A stretch of DNA of 64,000 nt. It comes from an uncultured Christensenellaceae bacterium. GTDB lineage: Bacteria; Bacillota; Clostridia; Christensenellales; Borkfalkiaceae. Shown piece after piece: positions 53,383 to 63,897 of the stretch. The notes below the pieces were generated by a model, which did no database searches, was not told the DNA's origin, and worked only from the letters and a program-made list of their open reading frames with translations. The stretch is taken from positions 246,338-310,337 of the forward strand of contig CAJULO010000001.1 in the NCBI GenBank assembly GCA_910586945.1, in the 5' to 3' direction. Each line of letters begins with the position of its first letter. Positions within the stretch are counted from its first letter, which is position 1. The position numbers and the translations under genes were made by a program.

Positions 53383-53530
53383 AGTATTTACTCCTTTTAA
53401 TCAATAATTTTGTATCATACATAGTAGGTAGTTTCGCAATGGTCAAGAGTGTCATATAAATTCTTTTCTTTGTTAAAGACATAATATTTTCGTAAACGAT
53501 AGTAATATGACCTTTAAACTCATTTTAGCA
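53383..53530 (-). other. Remnant of a further small minus-strand gene
   Basis: An interrupted frame reads LRKYYVFNKEKNLYDTLDHC, then ETTYYV and a stop. No start or complete product. Probably the upstream end of the accessory cluster. Confidence 0.35.
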
Positions 53531-53741
53531 TAGAAAAACCTCCATAATATATTTGCCTATTGGCAAGGGAAGATTTAGCATGGGACTGTTAAAGATATAG
53601 CAAAAATAATAGTCAAGCCCTAAAAGTAAACTACAAGCAAAATGGAAGTAAAGCAATCAATAAATTCGTGCGTGAATGTGAGCAATATGGAGTTACTATA
53701 AATCAAATGAAAGGAATAAAAGTAGAAGAATGTATAAAGAA

Positions 53742-53769
53742 AAAAGGTTCAGTTATTACTGAACCTTTT
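53742..53769 (+). terminator. Rho-independent terminator
   Basis: Stem AAAAGGTTCAGT with complement and TATT loop. It follows a short plus-strand frame (about 53,632-53,778, VRECEQYGVTINQMKGIKVE) that has no clear start. Confidence 0.65.
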
Positions 53770-53987
53770 AAGGTATAGATATGAGTTTTAAGTGGGAAAT
53801 TATTGCCAGTTTACTTTTAGACAGAACTATACTAAACCGAAGACAAAAAAGGCAATGTTATGGAGGCTATGCATAAGTCCAACCAACCTTTCTAAAAAAG
53901 AGTGTTATTTTTTAGGATTGATTTTTTTCTTGTTTTTTGATAAAATAAATCTATTAATTTGTAAAAAGGAGTATCCAACAGTAGTAT

Positions 53988-54935
53988 ATGTGGTGGAAAT
54001 GGCTGATTTTTGGAGTTTATTTTTTGTTAATACCTATAAGCATTTTTATAAGCAAAAAGTTTTTAGAAAAACTAATGCATAAGAAGATTGAATGGACAAA
54101 TAAGCATACTCAAAGCACAATATCATTGATATTATTTCTTTACTTATGGAACTTTTTCTATTTAAGTTTTTTAATTAATAATTTACCAATGCGTTTTATA
54201 ATTGGCGGATTAATTTTATTAATTACTTTTTATAATGTATCAAGATTATTTATAAAAGGTAATTTTGTTTCAAATTTTTTACTAGTTTCTGAATTTATAA
54301 TAGGGATTGCATTAAGTGTATATTTAATTTATATAATTCCTAATAGCCAGTTGCAAACCATTATTATTTCTGTTGCTGCTGCAATATTTGGTGGATTATT
54401 AACATTAGCTGGGGTAGGAAAAACAATTCAAAAAGCAGAGCGAGATAAAAAAGAAGAGGAAAGAAAAAAAGTAAAACCGATATTTACGTATGTTCGCATA
54501 ATTGAAAAGGAAAAAGTGAGTAATATATACACTAAAAGATGTATGCCAACAAACCAATATAGAAAAGGTATAAATAAATTAAATAATGTTTATTTTGGAA
54601 TTAAAAATTCTGATCAATCAATATTTACTATTACAAAAATACGCTTTGACAATGAATGGCATGAAGTTGAGTTAAATAATACAGTTATTCAAAATGAAAA
54701 AATATTTGTTGAATTTAGCTTCAATAACTGGGATAATGTTGAAATATGTACAAATTGTTATTTAGAAGTTGAAGATATATATAAAAAGAAATACTATTAT
54801 CAGTTATTTATAGAAAGAATATGGAACAATTCAAGTAAAGTTACAAGTGCGTTTGAGCGGTCAACTCGAACTCAATGCCATACACTTTGCGGAATTAAAG
54901 AGGTACAATTTAAAGATATAGAAATACCTGAATAA
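53988..54935 (+). CDS. Membrane protein paired with a YobI-like NTPase
   Basis: 315 residues; ATG/start at 53,988 gives MWWKWLIFGVYFLLIPISIF. Four hydrophobic helices fill residues 1-140 (including FLYLWNFFYLSFLI and IIISVAAAIFGGLLTLAG). After a charged linker (QKAERDKKEEERKKVK), a beta-rich cytoplasmic domain follows (NVYFGIKNSDQSIFTITKIRF). No family recognised with certainty. It precedes the NTPase by 44 bases on the same strand, a pairing typical of membrane-based anti-phage operons. Frame intact. Confidence 0.65.
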   Translation: MWWKWLIFGVYFLLIPISIFISKKFLEKLMHKKIEWTNKHTQSTISLILFLYLWNFFYLSFLINNLPMRFIIGGLILLITFYNVSRLFIKGNFVSNFLLVSEFIIGIALSVYLIYIIPNSQLQTIIISVAAAIFGGLLTLAGVGKTIQKAERDKKEEERKKVKPIFTYVRIIEKEKVSNIYTKRCMPTNQYRKGINKLNNVYFGIKNSDQSIFTITKIRFDNEWHEVELNNTVIQNEKIFVEFSFNNWDNVEICTNCYLEVEDIYKKKYYYQLFIERIWNNSSKVTSAFERSTRTQCHTLCGIKEVQFKDIEIPE

Positions 54936-54979
54936 ATGGGTGATAATGAGTTCAATAACAAGCCAGACAAGGAGTCAGA

Positions 54980-57747
54980 ATGGAAATAAAACAACTAAAA
55001 GAAAATACTAAAACCGATAAAGAGAGAATTAAATATTATTTAGATAAATTTACTGAAATTCAAGAAAAACAAAGGAAATATCAAGAAAATAAGAAAAATT
55101 CTACTCAATATCAAAATGAGGATATAAAAGAAATTAAAAATATTGCTTTGATGGGATCATATGGTTCAGGTAAAAGTACTATCTTAGAAAACTTAAAGAA
55201 TGAAAACCCAGAAAAATATATAAATGTCAGTATGATGGAATTTGCTGATGAAGTAGAACAAAATAATAAAGGGACTCAAAATAATAAAGAAGAAAAAATA
55301 AGAAAAGTTGAACAAAGTATTATACAGCAACTAATTTATCAAGTTCCTCAAAAAATGATACCTTATTCAAAAATAAAGAAAGAATATCCATCTGAAAAAT
55401 CTTCGAAGTTTCGAATTTGTTTACTTGCAAGTTTTATTGTAGTGATGATATTATTTTTAATATTTAGAGGCTGGAATCATATTATTCCTTTTAATATAAA
55501 GTCATTTGGGACTTGGGTTGCATTCGTGGCATTATTATTTATAGCAATATCTAGATTCTGTTTATTAAACTCTTTCTTTTATTATATACATAGGAATTAT
55601 CAACTTACTAAAATTATAACGAAGGCGTCTACAACAATAGAATTAGATAAATATGAGAGTGTTTATAATTGCTTTTTAGACGAATTAATTTACTTTTTTA
55701 AGTGTACAAGCTATGATACTGTTATCTTTGAAGATATTGATAGATATAATGATTTAGTATTCTTTTCACATTTGAGAGAGCTAAATACATTGCTAAATAA
55801 CTCGCAATATCTAGATAAACCTATTACATTTATTTATGGTGTACGCGAAGATATTTTTATAAAACAAGATAAACATAAATTTTTTGATGCAATGATTACT
55901 GTTAAGCCAATAGTTGCTTTTACAAGCTCATTACAGATATTTCAAGAATATTTTAATAATGAGGAAATTGAAGATAGAACATTAGAGATATTATCAGAAT
56001 ACATGTATGATATGCGACTATAGAAAATCTTGTAGATGAATATCATACCTTTTTAAAATACCAAAACACCCCCACCTATAAAAAAGATAATTTATTGGCT
56101 ATTTTAGTATTAAAGAATTTGTATCCACAGGAATATGCTAGATTACAAGAGAATCAAAGTGTTATCAATAAAATCTTTCAAAAAAACTTGAACTAATTGA
56201 AGAGGAGATTAGAGATAATAAACCGAGAATAGAGCATTTAAAAAGAGCATTAAATGATAAAGAATATTATATTGACCCTAAATATTCAATCTTAGGTCTT
56301 ATTAAAGGGTTAGTGCATCAACATCAAACACAATTAGAGATTGCTTCTCATAATTGGTACAAAGTAACAGCTCTAACCAAAGAGATTTCTAGTATTGATA
56401 GTATCACGCTATCTGATATTAATTGGGATATTTTAAAGACCATAAATGTATTAATTTTAAAAAAAATAAATTTTCCACATATAGAATATAAAATACCATT
56501 AGATGCATATACTCAAGAGCAAATTAGAGGGTTGGTTGAATTATAGGAAAGTAAACAAGTAGTAGAAACTAAGACTAAAGCAGAGATTGTTAAGGAAATT
56601 CAAGCACTAAATCTGAATACAAAAATAAAGACAAGTAGTTTTTACATTACAAGACTAGATAGATTGACTTTGATATTAAAGGATTATGTGGATAATAATA
56701 CTAACACAATTAAAATAGATGAAGATTTTACACCCTTTATACAAACATTAATTTTATATGATTTAATTAATGAAGAGTATGGTCATTATATTTTTAAAAA
56801 TTATGAAGAAATTTTACATGAAAATGATAAATTATTTATTCGTAATTTTTATGCGAAAAGAGAATACGATTTTATTTTACAACTCTTTAATATTGATGCA
56901 ATTCATAATAAGTTAAAAGATAATTTATACAATTTAATATATACTTTTAATTACTATATTATTTTATATTTATCAAAACGAAATATAATAGGATTAAAAA
57001 TATAACAGGATTAAAAAAGCTACTAGAACACAATAGTGAAACCATATATTTACTATATGAGAAATTTGATTATAATTATAAGAAAATATTTAATATAGAT
57101 GGTATAGGAGAATATATACAAAATAATATAGAATAATTTGTAAAAATTTTAGTGGACAAGCAGGTTACAACAGAACAATCACAGGATTTTCATGCTTATA
57201 TCAATAGTCAGATAAAAGACGAGAGTCTATTGGTTCAGTATTATGAATTAATGCAATTGAAATTGAAAACACAAAAATTATAAAAAGTGATAAACTAAGG
57301 CTTGCATTATCTAAGAATATTAAAAATGCATATGCATTTTTAGAAGATGAAGAAATGGAAAAAAGATTGTAAAATACAGATATTGAGAGGTATGAATATA
57401 GAGAGTATAAAATCCAACATTTTACGAACTTTCGAAGTTATAAAGAAATTTGATTTTAATAATGTAGATTTATTATCAACTGAAATTTATGAAATTTTAA
57501 TTAAAAATTTAGAAGAACAAGAGAATAAGAATTTTCTATTAGAAAAAGTGTTAGATTTATTATCCAATGAGAGTGAGCTAAAAAAATATTGAAAACCTAT
57601 GATGCTATATTTAAAAGAACCAAAAAAGATATTCCACTTGATAAAATAGAGTTAAATAAAAAAATAGTAAATAAAATTAAAGAATTTAATTTATACGATA
57701 TTAGAGAAGAAGATGAGCAATATATTTTATCAAAGAAAAAATCATAA
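54980..57747 (+). pseudogene. YobI-like P-loop NTPase, multiply broken
   Basis: The first 347 residues are open. Walker A GSYGSGKST is at 59-67, with two membrane helices (about 148-167, 180-200), then Walker B DTVIFEDIDRYNDL and FIYGVREDIFIKQDKHKFFDAM. This is the YobI/KAP-like layout, in which membrane helices are inserted in a P-loop domain. The frame is lost at 56,020 (one base missing before ENLVDEYHTFLK). Further pieces run to 57,747 with several stops and shifts. The family is linked to phage defence; function here is lost. Confidence 0.7.
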
Positions 57748-57809
57748 AACTAGGATATAATAGGAGAAAATTATGAAAAATAAAAAGGTGTTCGTTTTAG
57801 GTTCACACA

Positions 57810-57829
57810 GGGGAGGGGGAGGGGGGGGG
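57810..57829. repeat. G-run of 20 bases (G4-A-G5-A-G9)
   Basis: An almost pure guanine tract in a genome with few G runs. It marks the junction between the NTPase remnant and phage debris. It can form a G-quadruplex and would be prone to slippage or to assembly error. Confidence 0.8.
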
Positions 57830-58620
57830 TATGTTATTAGCTCTACTGAGAATAGGGCAAGTATGAAAGATACTTGCCTTTTTTCATATGAAAATAAGGA
57901 GACAATAGGGCTATGAAATAGAAGTAACATACAAGTGGCAAGAGTTTTTAATACTCTTGCCACTTGTATATATCTTATTTAGCATAGTGTTCAAATGTAT
58001 ATGATGGACTTATAGCAGAGAAAGGATTGTAGCCATAGAGTGGATTCGAGGTATGTATTATAGTATATTGTTTATTCAGTATGGCAGAGTATAAACTTTG
58101 TGCTAGGTATTTGTTTTAGTAGTTTGCCTTTAAAAGTTAGTCGTAAAAGAAAGGATAAAATAAGATAAAACTTATAAAAATGTTAAGGAGGAAGTGTACT
58201 CCACTAGAATAATTTTTTAAAGGAGCAAGGTTTAGAAAGAGAAAAGGTTACGGCTATACTTGCAAAAATAAAGGAAAGTAACTAAATATAACAATGGAAG
58301 AGAATACAGCAGAACGCTTTAAAAAGAATAAAGAATAAAAGGCAAAACTAGAGGCTGAACTTTCTGCAAAGAAAAAGGACGGCGAAACTAGAGAAGAAGA
58401 ACTTGAACAGTTGAAAGTCAAAATACAGAATTGGAAAAACGGCTTTTACAAAGAACTATTGACAGCAAGCTAACAAGTAAACTTATACGTTTAAAGGCGA
58501 CAGAGCTTGATTATATGAAGTTTAAGGCAATGATAGTATTAGAACTAGACGAGAAAGGGGAAATCAAGGGGTTGACAAGATTGTGAAAGGTTTACAAGAG
58601 AAATTCCCTAACTAGTTTGT
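57830..58620 (+). pseudogene. Decayed copy of the siphovirus immunity-to-scaffold segment
   Basis: Matches 28,637-29,650 in order. It has TATGTTATTAGCTCTACTGA of the immunity gene, the GGCAAGTAT terminator hairpin (57,854-57,882), the small membrane protein with stops (about 57,910-58,125), and then scaffold codons from about 58,200 with many lesions (DGETREEELEQLKVK, LDEKGEIKG). An internal deletion removed about 200 bases of the immunity and intergenic region. It derives from a related phage. Confidence 0.8.
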
Positions 58621-59092
58621 AACAGATCAATTGGCGTGCCTTTAATGAAGAATATGCACCGCGTGATTGAGAGAAAAATAGGGATAAACCAAAGCCTATA
58701 ATATTTTATAGATATACAGGTAAAAAACATGTTAAAAGTAGAAAAGAGTTGTATACAACAATAGAAAAAAGTAAGATTATGATACAGCAATGGAAATATG
58801 AGATAAGAAAATAGAGAAGAAGAGATAATGTAAAAGTATACAAAGAGAATGTTTGAAAGCTTTTATAATGCAGTACGACAAGATTTTATAGAATTGAATA
58901 AAAGATTGTCAGAGCAGGAACTAGATAGATATTTAAAGAGTGAAGTAGAGCCTATCAAAGATGATTATAAATGAATGTTGGTGAATTTAATAGAGAGGAA
59001 ATTACAGAATAACAATTCTGGATAAGTGAAATATTAGTAGTGATAAACTGTCTATCTTGAATGGAGGAACCTTAAGAATAAAATAGTAAATA
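58621..59092 (+). other. Phage debris
   Basis: Interrupted frames: NWRAFNEEYAPRD then EKNRDKPKPIIFYRYTGKKH; MFESFYNAVRQDFIELNKRL then LSEQELDRYLKSEVEP. No intact gene. The capsid and connector genes that should follow the scaffold are absent, so a large deletion ends here. Confidence 0.5.
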
Positions 59093-59124
59093 AAAAGAGA
59101 GTAGATGAAATTCTACTCTCTTTT
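59093..59124 (+). terminator. Rho-independent terminator
   Basis: A 13-bp stem AAAAGAGAGTAGA with complement, TGAAAT loop. It resembles the terminator behind the holin at 39,371 and may be the end of the second phage's late operon. Confidence 0.8.
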
Positions 59125-59322
59125 GTATACTTAAATGCTTTTAATTTTTATATAAAAATAGTTTAATTTATTGAATTTCAGTAAATTTTATTTGTTATAA
59201 GTTATTTAGTATGGTCATATGAGAAAATAGAAGCGACAAGATGTATCGCCCAACAAAATTATGAAATAAATTATAAATAATTAAATTCTAAAGTTAAATT
59301 GAATAGTAATTATATTTTAATT

Positions 59323-59706
59323 TTATTTTTTTAAATCATAAAGAGTGGATTCAATTTGAGTTTTTATCCAAATGTTTAAATCACCAAAATTTGATTGAAT
59401 TAATTTTTTTGCTTCTGTGGATAACTCTTCTTGTATTACTTTCGTTGCTTGATGTAAAGCATGTTTTTGTGATTCTAATGTCCAAGCTTCTGTTCCTTTT
59501 ATTGCTTCTACATATGTTTGATATGTTGCTTTTACAACTGTTGAAACGGTAGCAACTGCTTTTGATAAAAGAGCTTGTACTTGTTGATTTTTGGTTTTAG
59601 TGGATAAATAATTTTTTAGTTTTATTAAAAGCCACGAACTCAGTGCTGTTAATAATGTAGAAATAATCGTTATCAATGTATCAAATAAAATAGTTTGTGC
59701 ATTCAT
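59323..59706 (-). CDS. LL-H family phage holin, second copy
   Basis: 127 residues. N-terminal helix ILFDTLITIISTLLTALSSWLLI, a charged helical body, and the C-terminal FGDLNIWIKTQIESTLYDLKK, matching in layout the holin at 39,018 (LGDLDAWLDMQIEATIYTLK). Start preceded by GGAGAATAAAA. It is alone, without endolysin, and on the opposite strand to the debris on its left. The intact frame may mean recent loss of its neighbours or retention. Confidence 0.75.
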   Translation of the reverse strand: MNAQTILFDTLITIISTLLTALSSWLLIKLKNYLSTKTKNQQVQALLSKAVATVSTVVKATYQTYVEAIKGTEAWTLESQKHALHQATKVIQEELSTEAKKLIQSNFGDLNIWIKTQIESTLYDLKK

Positions 59707-60002
59707 TATTTTTATTCTCCGAAGTATTTTTTATTAATATATCATTATTATCTAAAAAAAGCAAGTATTTGGTAAAAAATTCCATAAAATTTATGGAATC
59801 AAGCTCATCACTATTTTATTTATATTATCTGTTGCAAGGTATTTTTTTATAAACTGTAAAAATGTATTATAATTCATAAATATATGGGCTTATAATTTAT
59901 TGAATAATTTAAGCCACTTTAATATAATGTAATCATTTTTATTATAAATTGATCAACATATTTTTAACATTACCTAAATATTTCCATATCTTTTTCTATA
60001 AA
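59707..60002. other. AT-rich spacer, nothing recognised
   Basis: Upstream region of the minus-strand holin. Very AT-rich; no gene, terminator or repeat supported. Confidence 0.5.
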
Positions 60003-60545
60003 ATGCGTATTTATTCTATTGCATATAAATTATGTATTGTTCAATTATACATCTATTTTGTTTTATTATATAGAATATATTTTAGTAAAATTATTTTAAA
60101 GCGAAGATGCTTGTTTCTGTCAACTCAAAAAGTCTTAGATATTGCTATAAATATTTTAGGAGAATGTAGAGGAGAATATCATAAGTATAGAATTGGACAG
60201 CAAGAGGAGCATTTACCTTTACAAAAACAACGAGAGAAGATAAAGGTAGATACTTTTTTTGAAAAGGTAATAGTCAATTTTACATTTGACCTCAATACAA
60301 AATCATTGATACTAATAAGTGAAGATGAAACAAGACAGAAAATAGCAATAAGTGCATTATGTAGTCCATATCAAGGAAGTGACGGAGTATATGATAACAG
60401 TAGAGAGATTAACAAAATAGGAGCAAGTATAAAGGCAGGAGCAATCACGACAAATAAACTGGCAGATCATATCGTGGAAAAATTATATAGTATAGTGCCA
60501 GCAAGAGAGATAGTCTATCTTATCTATCCAGTAGAATGCTGCTAA
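60003..60545 (+). CDS. Hypothetical protein, uncertain start
   Basis: Up to 180 residues from ATG 60003, without a convincing ribosome site. The first 30 residues are hydrophobic and may be spurious. The rest is coherent: TQKVLDIAINILGECRGEYH, FEKVIVNFTFDLNTKSLILI, NKIGASIKAGAITTNKLADH. A CPKC-containing frame (KVWREVCPKCQVKFY) follows in another phase, so this may be the front of a larger broken gene. Function unknown. Confidence 0.4.
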   Translation: MRIYSIAYKLCIVQLYIYFVLLYRIYFSKIILKRRCLFLSTQKVLDIAINILGECRGEYHKYRIGQQEEHLPLQKQREKIKVDTFFEKVIVNFTFDLNTKSLILISEDETRQKIAISALCSPYQGSDGVYDNSREINKIGASIKAGAITTNKLADHIVEKLYSIVPAREIVYLIYPVECC

Positions 60546-60860
60546 AGTTTGGAGAGAAGTTTGCCCTAAATGTCAAGTAAAATTTTACAGAGTAAAAGAG
60601 AATAGAAAATTGTTTAAGCTATGCAAGTGGAAGTAAAAATGTAGAAAATACAGGAGAAGAAGAAAATAGATTGACGGTTGAAGAGTTTGCAAACATGGAC
60701 ATAGATAGAATGAGTATGAGCACGGTGTAACAGCGAATAGAAAGTGTGGATAAAATAAGCCACATAATAATATGCTACCAGAGCTTATTGAAGCAGCAAA
60801 ATGGCAGAGAATTTGATAATAAAAAAAAGGAATAGTAAATATTACCTTTTTTATTTGGCT
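60546..60860 (+). other. Coding remnants and weak hairpin
   Basis: Frames interrupted by stops: VCPKCQVKFYRVKENRKLF and then EENRLTVEEFANMDIDRMSM. A bulged hairpin with a T run lies near 60,823-60,853 and may terminate transcription. Confidence 0.35.
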
Positions 60861-61010
60861 AGATTGTTTACTATAAGCAAAAAATATTGGTAAAAATTGG
60901 TAAAATATTGCCAAAATTTATAATATATATTATAATTAAAAATATATTAAATACAAAAATTGTATTTAATATATTCAAAATTTATAAGCAGGAGATTCGT
61001 AAAGGAGAAT

Positions 61011-62753
61011 ATGATACAGGATACTAGAAGTACCAAGGATATTACAACAATGACAGAGCTAGAGCAAAAAGAAATAAATGCAAAAATATTAGAAGATTGG
61101 GGTAATTTAGGAAAGAAAAAGCTTATAGAATTAAAAAATAATTTTACAGAAAAGGATATAGCAACATCAGGGGATGCATGGTATTATTTGACTCAGGATA
61201 TAAGTACAGGTGCTAATGCTTTTAGTAAAAGTTTAGAAATAATGGGTAATATAAGAATACTTTTAAATGGATATTCCATATCTGGAGATTTCCATTTAAA
61301 AGCAGCTGAGGTAAATAGTAAAATATCAATTTTTGATAAGATACCAGGTAAAAGTGGTGTAGGCTATGAATACAATCCAAAAGCAATAAAATATTATAAA
61401 TATAATGATAAATTAAACGCATATACAGATTATTCTACAGCTATACCTTTAGGAGAAAATGTAACAAATATGCCAACATGGCAGGAAAATACATATATAA
61501 AAGTTATAGGTTCAGCTTTTTCATCTAATAAAATGAATATGGGTATAGGTAAATTGTGTTTAGGTGCTATTAAGGGGACAGTAAATATGTATGGAATAAA
61601 TGTTGTTGGGCGTATAGGTAATAATTTTATGATTTACTCAGCTTATTCTAAAATAAAAGGGATAGTAAATTTATATCAATGTGATTTTTTGGGGAATTTA
61701 AGTAAAAACGGATATGGTGTAATATGTGCCTATCATAGGTGTCTTATTACATTAAAAGGTTGTAAAGTTTATGGCAATCAAGACGATGGAACGATAAGTG
61801 ATGTTGGAATACAGCCGTCTGATACAAGAATACCGAGCAGAGAATGTGATGTTAATATAGGAAATATTTCACTAAATGTGTCTGGCACAATAGTGATGTA
61901 TAAGAGTAATGTGGGAGTGCTTGCATGTATGTATTATTATTCTGATGGCCGTGCTACTTGTTTTGATAGAGCAATATATGTGAAAGATGTTGATTTTGTA
62001 AAAGAAGTAAGTATTTCGCAGCAAAATGTATCAACATTTTTTGAAGAAATTGACAATATTCATGGTACAATAGAGTTAGTCTTTAGAAGCACAACAACTT
62101 ATAATGGAAAAAGTCCAAATTTAAATTTTATTGTGCATGGTGGAGATAGTGAGGATAAAAACATAAAGGGATATAATAATTTTACAGTAGGTGAAAAAGG
62201 TGTGGTAGATAATATTATTACAGTATGTGAACCAGTAAATAATGATATAACAATTCATGGTGTAGCTTTCGGTGTTTCAACATCAGGTAATGTAATAATA
62301 GGTTCAAATGGAAATGTTATAGCACAACATTATCAAAAAATAGATGGTTTTTTGATAAATCAAGGTAATTTTTTTGTAGAAACGGAAATAGTTATAATTA
62401 ATCAACTTTTAAATTATGGTGATTTTAACATAAATCGCGGAAGATGTATCGGTGAATCATTTATAAATTATAATAATTGTATAATAAAACGTGGAAAATG
62501 TTTTGGTGACTCATTTATAAATTATGGTACTTTAACTATATATTCTATAAATCTTTTTGTTACAACAATCATAAATAATGCAAATTTAATTATACAACCC
62601 ATAGAAAATTCTAACAATAATGATAATTTGTTAATAGATGAAGTTACTAATATAAAAATTACAGATACAAAAAATGTCAGTGGAATAATACTTAATAAAG
62701 GAAAAATTATTTATCCTAAGGACGCCAATTTGTTAATAAATACAATTAAATAA
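61011..62753 (+). CDS. Large repeat-rich beta-structured protein, intact
   Basis: About 580 residues from ATG 61011 behind AAAGGAG. The N-terminal 40 residues are helical (TELEQKEINAKILEDWGNLG); then GDAWYYLTQDISTG and IRILLNGYSISGDFHL, as in proteins where a beta-helix lists hidden-cost-type GNxxLxxDI repeats. Short beta repeats run to the end (GTVNMYGINVVG, GNVIIGSNGNVI, INQLLNYGDFNINRG, FINYNNCIIKRG, FINYGTLTIYS). No signal peptide, anchor or catalytic motif. Candidates: phage tailspike or appendage protein, or a surface protein. Notably clean between pseudogenes. Confidence 0.6.
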   Translation: MIQDTRSTKDITTMTELEQKEINAKILEDWGNLGKKKLIELKNNFTEKDIATSGDAWYYLTQDISTGANAFSKSLEIMGNIRILLNGYSISGDFHLKAAEVNSKISIFDKIPGKSGVGYEYNPKAIKYYKYNDKLNAYTDYSTAIPLGENVTNMPTWQENTYIKVIGSAFSSNKMNMGIGKLCLGAIKGTVNMYGINVVGRIGNNFMIYSAYSKIKGIVNLYQCDFLGNLSKNGYGVICAYHRCLITLKGCKVYGNQDDGTISDVGIQPSDTRIPSRECDVNIGNISLNVSGTIVMYKSNVGVLACMYYYSDGRATCFDRAIYVKDVDFVKEVSISQQNVSTFFEEIDNIHGTIELVFRSTTTYNGKSPNLNFIVHGGDSEDKNIKGYNNFTVGEKGVVDNIITVCEPVNNDITIHGVAFGVSTSGNVIIGSNGNVIAQHYQKIDGFLINQGNFFVETEIVIINQLLNYGDFNINRGRCIGESFINYNNCIIKRGKCFGDSFINYGTLTIYSINLFVTTIINNANLIIQPIENSNNNDNLLIDEVTNIKITDTKNVSGIILNKGKIIYPKDANLLINTIK

Positions 62754-62806
62754 GTTTTATAAGATTCTAAATTTAATATTATATATAATTGATAAAAATT
62801 ATTGAA

Positions 62807-63870
62807 TTAAAAAAGTAGGATGCAGCTAAAAAATAAGCAAGAATTAACTTGCTTATTTTTTATATCTAAAGCACTAATAATTTGTTGTTGTGCAGAGGAC
62901 ATTAAATGAGCAAAAGTCTTGCGTGTTTGAGTAACATCACTATGACTAACACATGCAACAATTAAAATGTTTTGTCCTTATTGATGAGTAAAGAAGCATG
63001 ACTATGTCTGAGGTCATGTATTCTAATATATTTGACATTTGTAATTTTTGCATAATGTTCTAATCTTCGACGAATTGTTTATTCGCAGTAAGGTTTTGTC
63101 CACGTCAAATACAAATGATTTTTTAGAAAAGTCGTCAATCTGTTGACAAGATTTATAATGTTGCAGTAATAAATTTAATAAGTTGTCTAGCAATAAAATA
63201 TCACGATAACTTGATTTATTTTTTGGAGTAGTTATTTTGTAGGTCTAATTTTCTTTTAAACTTTTTTATAGATACTTTAAGATATATGCACAAGCTTAGT
63301 ATTAAAGTTTATATTATTCCAATTTAAAGCAAGTAATTTACCTTTTTTGCATCTAGTAAGATATTAAAAATCTTTTTCATTTTATGCTATTCACGATAGA
63401 GATAAATTGTGTAAATTCTCCTTCTGTGTAATACAACATTTTTTAGGTTGAGTATTTCAAAATTACCAATACGTATAGCCGCCACATTACTTTGTAGTCA
63501 AAGAATTTAACAACAAAATTTAATAAGGTAGTAAAAGAGATAATAAGATTTTGCTTATACTTATAAGAAAAACCATATTACTAATTTTACTTTTTACCGA
63601 GCAATATCTATGTAGTTATTTTATCAATTCTTGTCTTAGAAAAATAGGGCATAATATGTAAATTGATAACATCGACTGCAGATTGAATACTGGCAGATTT
63701 TAATCTATGCTGAATATAATCCTTATATAATAAAAATAATTCATTTAAAGACATGGCAGAATTTTTTAAACCTGCTTTTTCTTTTTCTTGTATTTCATAA
63801 TAGGTTTGTTGTCATCTGGTTTTTAGTAAAGCATCGTATTCTTTTTTGTTGTACTTGGTTACCTATTTTA
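62807..63870 (-). pseudogene. Tyrosine site-specific integrase, heavily degraded
   Basis: Pieces in order on the minus strand: KYNKKEYDALLKTR, then LNELFLLYKDYIQHRLKSAS (SAM-like core-binding domain) and LHIMPYFSKTRIDKI. Later come NKSSYRDILLLDNLLNLLLQ and the C-terminal VACVSHSDVTQTRKTFAHLM, where the active-site Arg-His-Tyr box should be. Many stops and at least five frame changes. Phage integrase relic; it cannot excise anything. Confidence 0.8.
62828..62861. terminator. Bidirectional terminator
   Basis: A 13-bp stem AAAAATAAGCAAG with complement, AATTAA loop, A and T runs on either side. It lies between the beta-repeat gene and the convergent integrase remnant. Confidence 0.82.
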
Positions 63871-63897
63871 CAGCAAGAAATAGTTTGTTATTTGAGT

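Noticed and set aside
53792..54082. Plus-strand frame overlapping the start of the membrane-protein gene
   Set aside because: No ribosome site or domain; the overlapping frame at 53,988 gives a clear multi-helix protein.
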